Origin: Thermofilum sp. ex4484_15
GTDB taxonomy: Archaea > Thermoproteota > Thermoprotei > Thermofilales > EX4484-15
Assembly (NCBI GenBank): GCA_002254595.1
Contig: NJEH01000060.1
Location: 1 to 5,362 of the forward strand
Length of the DNA stretch: 5,362 nucleotides
Direction of reading: 5' to 3'
Shown here: positions 1 through 5,362 of the stretch, piece by piece
Layout of the letters: each line of letters begins with the position of its first letter
How positions within the stretch are numbered: the first letter of the stretch is position 1
Translations under genes and position numbers: made by a program
Notes under the pieces: generated by a model
What the model saw: the letters and a program-made list of their open reading frames with translations, nothing else
Told to the model about the DNA's origin: nothing
Databases searched by the model: none

Positions 1-903
1 AAGGTAGGGCCGCTACCCGTACCTTACTTCAATGCGGGGGGGAATAATTGGACGTTAATCTGTTGCATAGCTATGGCTATAAGTTATTACGGCTTCCTAT
101 CGCACCCTTGGGAAGTAGCTTCAGTACTTGGAAAGAAGTATTCGGAAGACGCGAACTTAAGGGAGGTAAAAGAGTACGTGGAGAGCTTCTACGGGCGTTA
201 CCTAGGATTCTCCTTAGCTAAATTCCCCGACCTAAGGGAGGCTATTCAGTACATGTACCTTAATTTAAGGTCTAGCGTACCGATAATTTCGTCGTTTAAA
301 AGAGTTAAGGGTAAGGCGTTAATGATCATCGGCATGGATGGGGCTTCAAGGCTCTACGTACTAGACCCCTCCTCCCCTCCCGGTAAGCCTCCACTTAAAT
401 TAATGACTAAATTCCCGCCGGGGCCCGTCTATTTAATTTCCCTTAAACCTAGAGGTATTAAGCCTAAACCTCCTAAAGCTACATTACAATTATGGATTAA
501 CTTAATAGATAAGTACGGAAATTGGTTTAAGAGCGTTTGGGATGGAGAGCAACCTTACGGAGGATGTCCCTTACTACCTAAAGGTATAGGTTGGGAATTT
601 AAAGGTAAGTGGTCCTGCCCCTACTTAAGGGGCTTTCCTTACTTAATCTTTAGCGGTTACGCTTACGGCCAGGACGGGAATTACCAGCTTTACATAGAAA
701 TATACAACGCCTATACTTATAAGCTAGTATGTAGGGATAAGGAAGGCATAACCGTAAGGAATGGAGTAGGGTATGTGAACTTAAGAATTAACCCTCCCCC
801 TTATCCCATGCCCCAAGCTCCTTACTTAGTTAAGGTGAAATTGTTAAAGGGAGGAAATACTTGTGATGAGTTCTGGTTCCTATTTTACGCTTACGGTAAC
901 TAA
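1..903 (+). CDS. C39/papain-like peptidase-fold protein, probably inactive, 5' end outside window
   Basis: The frame is open from base 1 to the TAA at 901-903 (300 codons visible). The first possible ATG, at 73, lies inside the conserved fold, so I read the gene as 5'-truncated by the window. Numbering visible codons from base 1, VPYFNA (7-12), WTLICCIAMAISYYG (17-31) and GKALMIIGMDG followed by LYVLDP (104-123) line up with the C39-type pattern VPyfnQ...dCGPAxLAMxLxYYG...GHxVxVxGYD...vxDP. In this alignment the oxyanion Gln is Ala12, the nucleophile Cys is Thr18 and the catalytic His is Lys105; only the Asp of LDP (122) stays. The two Cys at 21-22 sit three or four residues later than the usual nucleophile. 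The C-terminal ~150 residues are rich in Tyr, Trp, Pro and Gly, include four Cys (visible codons 189, 206, 244, 288), look beta-rich and match nothing I recognise. Secretion is possible but the N-terminus is missing. The fold is fairly likely, inactivity is inferred, and the role is unknown. Confidence 0.62.
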   Translation, partial: KVGPLPVPYFNAGGNNWTLICCIAMAISYYGFLSHPWEVASVLGKKYSEDANLREVKEYVESFYGRYLGFSLAKFPDLREAIQYMYLNLRSSVPIISSFKRVKGKALMIIGMDGASRLYVLDPSSPPGKPPLKLMTKFPPGPVYLISLKPRGIKPKPPKATLQLWINLIDKYGNWFKSVWDGEQPYGGCPLLPKGIGWEFKGKWSCPYLRGFPYLIFSGYAYGQDGNYQLYIEIYNAYTYKLVCRDKEGITVRNGVGYVNLRINPPPYPMPQAPYLVKVKLLKGGNTCDEFWFLFYAYGN

Positions 904-913
904 ATTAAGTACC

Positions 914-920
914 TTTATAA
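914..920 (+). promoter_or_regulatory. TATA box for the KaiC-like gene
   Basis: TTTATAA lies in the 36-bp gap after the preceding gene. Its centre is about 23 bp upstream of the TTG start, close to the usual archaeal TATA-to-transcription-start distance. No GGTG-type ribosome binding site lies before the start, so the mRNA is probably leaderless or nearly so. This gives the ATPase its own promoter, separate from the upstream gene. Confidence 0.55.
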
Positions 921-939
921 GGTAATATAGAGAGAAACC

Positions 940-1740
940 TTGGTAACCATAGAGAGGATTTCAACGGGTATAAGAGATATCGACAATATCTTAGCAGGCG
1001 GTATACCTAAGGGGTTCCTAGTAGCGGTAGTAGGGGAACCGGGCTGCGGTAAGACTATTTTCTGTCTACACTTCGTAAGCGCGGGGTTAAGGGAAGGCGA
1101 AAAGGCAATATTCATAACTACTGAAGAAAGTAAGGAATCGATAATAAGGCAAGCTGAACAGTTCGGCTTAGGGTTCGAGGAAGGCCTAAGGGAAGGTAAA
1201 TTAGTGATAGTAGATGCCTTAATGAGGCCTAAGGAGGATAAGTATTCGATATCTAGCTTAGAGGTAGAGGAACTTATAAGGAAAATAATAGAAATTAAGA
1301 GGGAGCTAGGCTACGGACACGTAAGGTTAGTAATCGATTCGCTTTCCGCCTTCTGGTTGGATAAACCAGCTATGGCTAGGAAGTACTCATATTTAGTTAA
1401 AAAGGTGCTATCTAAGTGGAACATGACGGTATTGGTTACCTCCCAATATGCTATAAGTACTTCGGAGGCCTTCGGCTTCGGCATAGAGCACGTAGCGGAC
1501 GGCATAATAAGGTTTAGGAGGAGCGTAAGGAACGGTAGGTTAAGGAGGTACCTTATAGTTGAGAAGATGCGGCAAACCCCCCACGATTTAAGGATGTACG
1601 AAGTAAATATAGTGGACGGTAGGGGTCTAGTAGTACTAGGCCCTACCGGTTTAAGGAGGGAGGACGTAGCCCTACCTGAGGAAGTTAGGAGGAGGATATT
1701 AAAAGCCAAGGAGAGGGGGGAGGGGGAAATACCCCCTTAA
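940..1740 (+). CDS. KaiC-like (RAD55 type) RecA-superfamily ATPase, single domain
   Basis: A 266-residue cytoplasmic ATPase. Visible motifs in order are the N-terminal STGIRDIDNILAGGIPKG typical of KaiC/RadA-like proteins (8-25), Walker A GEPGCGKT (32-39), the catalytic Glu pair in TTEES (60-64), Walker B LVIDS (130-134), the VLVTSQ segment (164-169), and the KMRQTPHDLRMYEV segment (209-222) that matches the KMRxTPHxxR region of KaiC. There is one RecA domain, as in most archaeal KaiC-like proteins, not the tandem pair of the cyanobacterial clock protein. The start is TTG at 940: an in-frame stop lies at 928-930 and no other ATG, GTG or TTG comes before Walker A. It probably has its own leaderless promoter. 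Archaeal members are thought to act in signalling or regulation, with targets mostly unknown, and nothing here shows the partner. Its stop is 3 bp from the stop of the convergent glycosidase gene. Confidence 0.9.
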   Translation: MVTIERISTGIRDIDNILAGGIPKGFLVAVVGEPGCGKTIFCLHFVSAGLREGEKAIFITTEESKESIIRQAEQFGLGFEEGLREGKLVIVDALMRPKEDKYSISSLEVEELIRKIIEIKRELGYGHVRLVIDSLSAFWLDKPAMARKYSYLVKKVLSKWNMTVLVTSQYAISTSEAFGFGIEHVADGIIRFRRSVRNGRLRRYLIVEKMRQTPHDLRMYEVNIVDGRGLVVLGPTGLRREDVALPEEVRRRILKAKERGEGEIPP

Positions 1741-1754
1741 ACTTTAAAAAATTA
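1722..1754. terminator. possible bidirectional termination zone between convergent genes
   Basis: GGGGG (1722-1726), loop AAATA, CCCCC (1732-1736) form a perfect 5-bp GC stem covering the last codons of the KaiC-like gene. On the plus strand it is followed by TTAAACTTT. Read on the minus strand, six T residues (1751-1746) overlap the stop codon of the glycosidase gene, and the same hairpin follows. Archaeal termination mainly uses U-rich tracts, so the T6 may serve the minus-strand transcript. The tail on the plus strand is weak. The stem could also be a by-product of G-rich and C-rich codons. Confidence 0.3.
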
Positions 1755-3915
1755 TCCTCACTACTTGGCTTAAAGCCTTTAAAGTTACTTTGCTGAACCC
1801 CTTAGCTCCCTCCTCCCTAATAACTTTAGCTCCCTTAACTTCGACCCCCTCGGGGATCCTAAGGCCTAACTTGTACAAAGCCCCCTTAAGGGCTTTTAAT
1901 TTTACCTCGACCTCGTCCCCCAACGAACTTAATTTAAAGTGGGATGAAGGGAAGGTAATGTACTTATCTACTAGACCTATCATCGCTTTCCCCTCCCCTA
2001 GGAGGGGTACGGCTACGTAGTACTTGTACCCTAAGGGCTCTAAGTTAACGTCTACCTTAAGCCCTTCAATTAAGGCTCCTTCCAAGAAATCGTACAGTAA
2101 GTACCGACCCCCCTTTAGGAGGGCCCTAAAGTCGTAACTTAACCGTAGTACATCACTGGAAAGGTTGAAGAACGCTAAGTAGAACCACCTCCTCCCGTTT
2201 ACCTCGCTTAACGTATGAACTCCCAATAATTCGCCTTTAAAGTATTCGTTTAGAGGTAGTGAGGGCCTATCTGGCTTAGCTAAGGTCCCGTCCGGTAGTA
2301 CTAGCTTCCTTACTAGATCCCAGTTTACTAGGTCCTCCCTATCCCCGATGCCTACCGGCCCGCAACTTAAAGCCCTAGTTAACGCCTCTAATTCCGATAG
2401 CTCGTCTCTAAACCCCTTAGGGCCTTCCTTACTCGTTATGAATACGTCGAAGTAAGGGTACATGCCTAAAGCGTAAATTAAGGTACCTACCATGAAATTA
2501 TTGTAAATAGCATCGGCCCTAGGTTCCGCCTTTAACTTTAAGCCCCTTTCTCTCAATAGGCCTACCTGCTCCCTTAACCTAAATAAGTAATCGGTATAAG
2601 ATCTAGCGGCTATTACATTAGGAGCTTGGGTAGACGCCATTAGGAAGCCTACGGTAGGCATGCAGAGCATAATTACTAGTCCTTCCTCCGCTAATTTAGA
2701 ACACATAGCCTTAAACCAGCTATCGGCTAGGGTGGGATCCGACCTTAACTTCTCCACGCCGTACTGCTGGGCCCATAACCAATCATGCCATATCCCGAAG
2801 GCCCCTAAGGCCTTGAGTTCCTTAGCTATATCGTAGTACAATTCGAACTGGAGAGGTAAGGACGCGTACTTACCGTCTAGGAACTTATACTTACCTTTAT
2901 ACTCGTTAAACTTACTAAAAGCCGATAAATGTAGGAATAGCGGAGGGGCTCCCTTAAGGTTATTAGGGTACTTAAGGGGATCGGGACGGTACGCTTTAGC
3001 TAAGCCTATCTCCTCATAGGGGTACCAAAGGTCCAGCCCTAGGTAGCCGAGTTCCACGCCCGCTTTCTTAAATGCCTCCATTACCCTAACCATGGCCTTT
3101 TCATCGAATTTATTCAATAATTCGGTATAGTATGAGCCGTAACAATTCCAGTAACCTAATTTAGATAATAAACGGGAACGTAAGCGATCTACCCTAGTTT
3201 TACCTCCTTTCCTAAGTAAGAAATCCCCCCACTTTATTAAGGATTGGATTTTATCCTCGCCTAAAATCATGACCGATTCCGTAACGAAGCCCCTATCGAT
3301 TATATCTACGCTCCCGTGAAGCCCCCTAGCTACTCTCTCCCTTCCTACTAAAGCTAAGGGGCTAGTTAGGAAGTAGTTCGAAGCTGAAATAGCTAACGAG
3401 ACGTCCCCTAGGTCAACTATTAAAGGGGAGAAGGGCTTATCGGAAGGTAGGGAAGAGGGGGGGCCCGTTATAGCCCTAGGCCATTCACCATCCGGGAAGG
3501 GCTCCGAAACCCCGCTTAAACCCCAAGTGAAGGTAAGTACCTCGCAATTCCTAAGGAGGGAGAAGGTAGGGTAGTTGAAATTTATTTTGGAGAAATCATC
3601 ACCCCTATAAAGCCCGCTTAACCGCCTTAAGGCTTCTAGCTCGAATAACGCTAAGCCGCTTTCGTATACCTTAACTGAAGCCCTTAAAGTTGGGTAGCTC
3701 CCGTAAAGGTAGTCCTTTACGACCGCCCTATACTTACCGAAAGCATCCGAGCCCGTAGCTTCCTTAGACGATTCAAGCTTAAGCCCGTCCGGCGGTTCCA
3801 ACTTTGAACCCCTTACGAACAGTAAGGGCTTAACGTCGGGGAGGATCTCCTCAGCGCCGTAAAGTAAATCTAAGGAGCTACCTAGATCCCTTATTTTCAA
3901 TTCCACAGCCTTCAT
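1744..3915 (-). CDS. GH36-type (Sip1/raffinose synthase-related) glycoside hydrolase, alpha-galactosidase-like
   Basis: A 723-residue protein with no signal peptide or membrane segment, so probably cytoplasmic. Residues 1-~245 would be the N-terminal beta domain and ~250-560 the barrel. Barrel landmarks are LGYWNCYGSYYTEL (253-266, compare GWCTWDAFY of Sip1 proteins), YLGLDLWYP (291-299, place of the IDDGW strand), GIWHDWLW (374-381), IMLCMP (415-420), ARSYTDY (437-443, place of RxSDD) and YFDVF...RALSCGPVGIGD (488-525), which closely matches DWDMF...RALSGGPVYISD. KLVLPDGTLAKPDRP (537-551) matches the raffinose-synthase stretch LVLPDGSxLRxxxPGRP. Asp378 is my candidate nucleophile and Asp442 the acid/base; they are 64 residues apart, similar to the spacing in known GH36 enzymes. 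A C-terminal beta domain follows from ~570. The family would cleave terminal alpha-galactosides or move galactosyl groups, but the substrate is not shown. The gene is divergent from the sugar transporter ATPase. The ATG at 3915 fits a near-leaderless start from the TATA at 3940-3947. Clan placement is fairly secure, exact activity is not. Confidence 0.75.
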   Translation of the reverse strand: MKAVELKIRDLGSSLDLLYGAEEILPDVKPLLFVRGSKLEPPDGLKLESSKEATGSDAFGKYRAVVKDYLYGSYPTLRASVKVYESGLALFELEALRRLSGLYRGDDFSKINFNYPTFSLLRNCEVLTFTWGLSGVSEPFPDGEWPRAITGPPSSLPSDKPFSPLIVDLGDVSLAISASNYFLTSPLALVGRERVARGLHGSVDIIDRGFVTESVMILGEDKIQSLIKWGDFLLRKGGKTRVDRLRSRLLSKLGYWNCYGSYYTELLNKFDEKAMVRVMEAFKKAGVELGYLGLDLWYPYEEIGLAKAYRPDPLKYPNNLKGAPPLFLHLSAFSKFNEYKGKYKFLDGKYASLPLQFELYYDIAKELKALGAFGIWHDWLWAQQYGVEKLRSDPTLADSWFKAMCSKLAEEGLVIMLCMPTVGFLMASTQAPNVIAARSYTDYLFRLREQVGLLRERGLKLKAEPRADAIYNNFMVGTLIYALGMYPYFDVFITSKEGPKGFRDELSELEALTRALSCGPVGIGDREDLVNWDLVRKLVLPDGTLAKPDRPSLPLNEYFKGELLGVHTLSEVNGRRWFYLAFFNLSSDVLRLSYDFRALLKGGRYLLYDFLEGALIEGLKVDVNLEPLGYKYYVAVPLLGEGKAMIGLVDKYITFPSSHFKLSSLGDEVEVKLKALKGALYKLGLRIPEGVEVKGAKVIREEGAKGFSKVTLKALSQVVRIIF

Positions 3916-3939
3916 CTTTACGGTACTTATTTACTTCAA

Positions 3940-3947
3940 TTATTTAA
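3940..3947 (-). promoter_or_regulatory. TATA box for the glycoside hydrolase gene
   Basis: Read on the minus strand, TTAAATAA lies with its centre about 29 bp upstream of the ATG at 3915, the spacing expected for a leaderless or nearly leaderless archaeal transcript. There is no GGTG-type ribosome binding site in between. A second AT-rich patch (AGTAAATAAG) is nearer to the start but too close to serve as the TATA box. Confidence 0.5.
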
Positions 3948-3970
3948 GGCTAAGCTTAACGGCGCCTTAA
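3944..3970. repeat. inverted repeat in divergent promoter, candidate operator
   Basis: TTAAGGC (3944-3950) and GCCTTAA (3964-3970) are perfect 7-bp inverted arms separated by 13 bp. Two smaller palindromes lie within the same stretch: TAAGCTTA (3951-3958) and GGCGCC (3961-3966). The left arm overlaps the TATA box of the glycosidase gene and the position where its BRE would be, so a protein bound here could block that promoter. TTAA- and CCTT-type words are common throughout the window, so chance formation is possible. Confidence 0.35.
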
Positions 3971-4008
3971 CAACGGGACCTTGAAGAAGGGAACTTAAAG
4001 GCGAAGGG

Positions 4009-4023
4009 TTAATAAGGTTAAAA
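4009..4023 (+). promoter_or_regulatory. candidate TATA region for the ABC ATPase/kinase transcript
   Basis: Two overlapping candidates are TTAATAAG (4009-4016) and TTAAAA (4018-4023). Both lie in a GGTTAA direct repeat (4007-4012 and 4016-4021, 9 bp apart, close to one helical turn). The second would place transcription start near 4046, giving a leader of about 20 nt that includes the GGGGTG ribosome binding site. Which one is used cannot be told from sequence. Confidence 0.35.
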
Positions 4024-4048
4024 GTCGTTTCTATAACGTTAATAGTAT

Positions 4049-4054
4049 GGGGTG
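4049..4054 (+). promoter_or_regulatory. ribosome binding site of the ABC ATPase gene
   Basis: GGGGTG contains the archaeal GGTG Shine-Dalgarno core and ends 10 nt before the ATG at 4065. An in-frame stop (4059-4061) just upstream rules out an earlier start in this frame. The presence of this site contrasts with the two genes in the window that seem to be read from leaderless transcripts. Confidence 0.5.
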
Positions 4055-4064
4055 TAAGTAGGGT

Positions 4065-5150
4065 ATGACTAAGATATTCCTAGATAAATTAGTGAAGAGG
4101 TTTGGTAAGGTAATAGCGGTAAATAGAATAACTTTAAATATTACCGATGGGGAGTTCTTCATTCTCTTGGGTCCTTCCGGTTGCGGTAAGACTACTACGC
4201 TTAGGTTAGTAGCGGGCTTGGAGTACCCGGATGAAGGTAGGATTTACTTCGACGGTCAGGACGTAACCGATTTACCTCCTAAGGATAGGGACGTAGCTAT
4301 GGTATTCCAGAACTACGCCCTTTACCCCCATATGAGCGTTTTCGATAATATAGCCTTCCCGCTTAAAATAAGGAAGGTACCTAAGCAAGAGATAAGGAAG
4401 AAGGTAAAGGAGGTAGCCGAGTTACTTCAAATAAGCGAACTACTGGATAGGAAGCCTAGGCAATTATCCGGGGGCCAGCAGCAAAGGGTAGCCCTAGCTA
4501 GAGCTATAGTAAGGGAGCCTAGGGTATTCCTATTGGACGAGCCCTTAAGCAACTTAGACGCCAAGTTAAGGGTTTACATGAGGGCGGAGCTTAAAGCTCT
4601 CCAGAAGAGGTTAGGGGTAACTACTATTTACGTAACCCACGACCAAGTGGAAGCCATGACCATGGCGGATAGGATAGCGGTAATAAACCAAGGCGTAGTC
4701 CAGCAGATAGGTACCCCTAGCGAAATATACCACAAGCCGGCGAATACCTTCGTAGCCGGCTTCATAGGTAGCCCGCCCATGAACTTCATAAAGTGTAGTT
4801 TAGTAACCGAGGGCGAGAGAGCCTTCCTGGACGCAGGGGAGTTTAAGTACGAATTAGATAAAGAGTGGGGCGATATCCTAAGGGATAAAGGTACCGAGTT
4901 CATCCTAGGGGTTAGGCCCGAGCACATCAAGGTATACCTAAAGGAGAAACCGGGAACCATACCGGCTGAAGTATACGTAGTGGAGCCCCTAGGCGGAGAA
5001 ACTATACTTAACTTAATGATAGGTAGTTACCTAATTAAGGTTAGGTATACTGGGGAGTTAAACGTAAGCCCTAAGCAAAAGGTATACTTAGAGTTCATGA
5101 AGGAACACTTACACATCTTCGAAGCTAAGAGTACCTTAAGGGCTATCTAG
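4065..5150 (+). CDS. sugar ABC transporter ATP-binding protein, MalK/UgpC type
   Basis: This 361-residue protein is the ATPase subunit of a CUT1-type carbohydrate importer, acting at the inner face of the membrane as a dimer with permease subunits. Visible motifs are Walker A GPSGCGKT (36-43), Q-loop Gln82 in VFQNYALYPHMSV, signature LSGGQQQR (134-141), Walker B FLLDEP with D-loop SNLDAKLR (155-169) and H-loop His192 in VTHDQVEAM. A C-terminal extension of about 120 residues carries the MalK-type TOBE region, with GSPPMNFI (235-242), LGVRPEHI (281-288) and VEPLGGET (306-313). The length is normal for MalK/UgpC and all catalytic motifs are intact. A sugar kinase gene begins 25 bp downstream and is probably co-transcribed, and a GH36-like gene is divergent, so a glycoside or oligosaccharide is a likely cargo. 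No permease or binding-protein gene is in the window, so the ATPase may belong to genes outside it or serve several importers. The substrate cannot be deduced from the ATPase. Confidence 0.95.
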   Translation: MTKIFLDKLVKRFGKVIAVNRITLNITDGEFFILLGPSGCGKTTTLRLVAGLEYPDEGRIYFDGQDVTDLPPKDRDVAMVFQNYALYPHMSVFDNIAFPLKIRKVPKQEIRKKVKEVAELLQISELLDRKPRQLSGGQQQRVALARAIVREPRVFLLDEPLSNLDAKLRVYMRAELKALQKRLGVTTIYVTHDQVEAMTMADRIAVINQGVVQQIGTPSEIYHKPANTFVAGFIGSPPMNFIKCSLVTEGERAFLDAGEFKYELDKEWGDILRDKGTEFILGVRPEHIKVYLKEKPGTIPAEVYVVEPLGGETILNLMIGSYLIKVRYTGELNVSPKQKVYLEFMKEHLHIFEAKSTLRAI

Positions 5151-5162
5151 CCCTAAAGGACT

Positions 5163-5167
5163 AGGTG
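5163..5167 (+). promoter_or_regulatory. ribosome binding site deciding the GTG start of the sugar kinase
   Basis: AGGTG ends 8 nt before GTG at 5176. It supports that GTG as the start. No in-frame ATG or TTG occurs between the end of the upstream gene and the conserved N-terminal VGEVLVDI strand. The position just after the ATPase gene suggests internal initiation on a shared mRNA. Confidence 0.5.
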
Positions 5168-5175
5168 TTTTTGAA

Positions 5176-5362
5176 GTGCCCGAAGTATTATCCGTAGGTG
5201 AGGTACTGGTAGATATAACTAGGAAGGAAAGGGATATACCCCATACGGTACCCGCTATATACTTAGGCCCTAATCCTGGCGGCGCTCCGGCTATTTTCGC
5301 TGATGCTGTTGCTAGGTTGGGTGTTTCGGTGGGTTTTCTAGGTTGTGTTGGCGGGGACGATT
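5176..5362 (+). CDS. PfkB-family carbohydrate kinase, N-terminal part, cut by window end
   Basis: The first 62 codons of a ribokinase/fructokinase-type (PfkB) sugar kinase are visible; the frame is open to the last base. The N-terminus MPEVLSVGEVLVDIT is the first beta strand of the fold. GPNPGGAPAIFADAVARLG (residues 32-50) matches the PfkB signature region PGGxPxNxAxxLARLG, and VGFLGCVGGDD (52-62) matches the following strand and VGxDxxG motif. The family transfers a phosphate from ATP to a sugar hydroxyl in the cytoplasm. The part that would suggest the substrate is not in the window. The start is GTG at 5176, supported by AGGTG. It follows the sugar transporter ATPase by 25 bp and so is probably in the same operon, which suggests it phosphorylates a sugar brought in or released from the cargo. 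Base composition changes sharply from about 5290: the five earlier internal Val codons are all GTA, the last four are GTT, GTT, GTG and GTT. Confidence 0.85.
   Translation, partial: MPEVLSVGEVLVDITRKERDIPHTVPAIYLGPNPGGAPAIFADAVARLGVSVGFLGCVGGDD

Noticed and set aside
73..903. ATG at 73 as the true start of the first gene
   Set aside because: The conserved VPYF and WTLICC blocks lie upstream in the same open frame, so starting at 73 would cut through the fold. The gene most likely begins before base 1.
915..1115. Minus-strand open frame of 66 codons over the start of the KaiC-like gene
   Set aside because: It is antisense to the TATA box and Walker A coding region, with no motif or supporting start signal.
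1311..1709. Minus-strand open frame of 132 codons within the KaiC-like gene
   Set aside because: It is the antisense of a well-supported ATPase with intact motifs, and its translation shows no recognisable domain.
1790..2020. Plus-strand open frame of 76 codons inside the glycosidase gene
   Set aside because: It is a complement shadow of the C-terminal domain of the glycosidase; it has no ribosome binding site and no domain.
4047..4061. Four-codon mini-frame ATG GGG TGT AAG TAG just before the ABC ATPase gene, as a leader peptide
   Set aside because: It overlaps the GGGGTG ribosome binding site, has no binding site of its own, and such short frames are expected by chance.
4628..4960. Minus-strand open frame of 110 codons inside the ABC ATPase gene
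   Set aside because: It is a complement shadow of the H-loop and TOBE coding region, with no independent support.
5168..5172. T5 run between the ATPase and kinase genes as a terminator
   Set aside because: It lies between the ribosome binding site and the GTG start of the kinase, is short, and would split a probable operon.

Overview
The window looks like chromosomal DNA of a thermophilic archaeon, most likely a member of the Thermoproteota (crenarchaeal type). The reasons are archaeal TATA-like boxes with little or no leader before two genes, GGTG-type ribosome binding sites before two others, TTG and GTG starts, nearly exclusive AGG for Arg and GTA for Val, a KaiC/RAD55-type single-domain ATPase, and sugar-metabolism genes of types common in crenarchaea. 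The genus cannot be named from the sequence alone. Gene packing is tight and the longest gap is 149 bp. I see no RNA gene, CRISPR array or mobile element.

Layout: (1) Positions 1-903 (+) hold the 3' part of a gene for a C39/papain-like cysteine-peptidase fold whose expected Gln, Cys and His appear replaced, followed by a C-terminal domain I do not recognise. (2) Positions 940-1740 (+) encode a KaiC-like RecA-superfamily ATPase with a TTG start and a TATA box just upstream. (3) Converging on it, with only 3 bp between the stop codons, positions 1744-3915 (-) encode a 723-residue glycoside hydrolase related to the Sip1/raffinose-synthase branch of GH36 (clan GH-D, alpha-galactosidase-like). (4) Positions 3916-4064 are a divergent promoter region with a dyad next to the hydrolase TATA box. 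(5) Positions 4065-5150 (+) encode a MalK/UgpC-type sugar ABC transporter ATPase. (6) Positions 5176-5362 (+) hold the start of a PfkB-family sugar kinase that runs off the window.

Taken together (3)-(6) look like a sugar-use locus. The ATPase would power uptake of an oligosaccharide or glycoside through permeases encoded elsewhere. The hydrolase, which has no signal peptide, would cleave it in the cytoplasm, and the kinase would phosphorylate a released sugar. The identity of the sugar is not shown by the sequence. The peptidase-like gene and the KaiC-like gene have no evident link to this locus.

The points most worth a second look are the probable loss of the catalytic site in the C39-like protein, the divergent catalytic motifs of the hydrolase, the strong TpA-rich/TpG-poor composition of the window, and the abrupt reversal of that composition in the last ~75 bases, inside the kinase gene.
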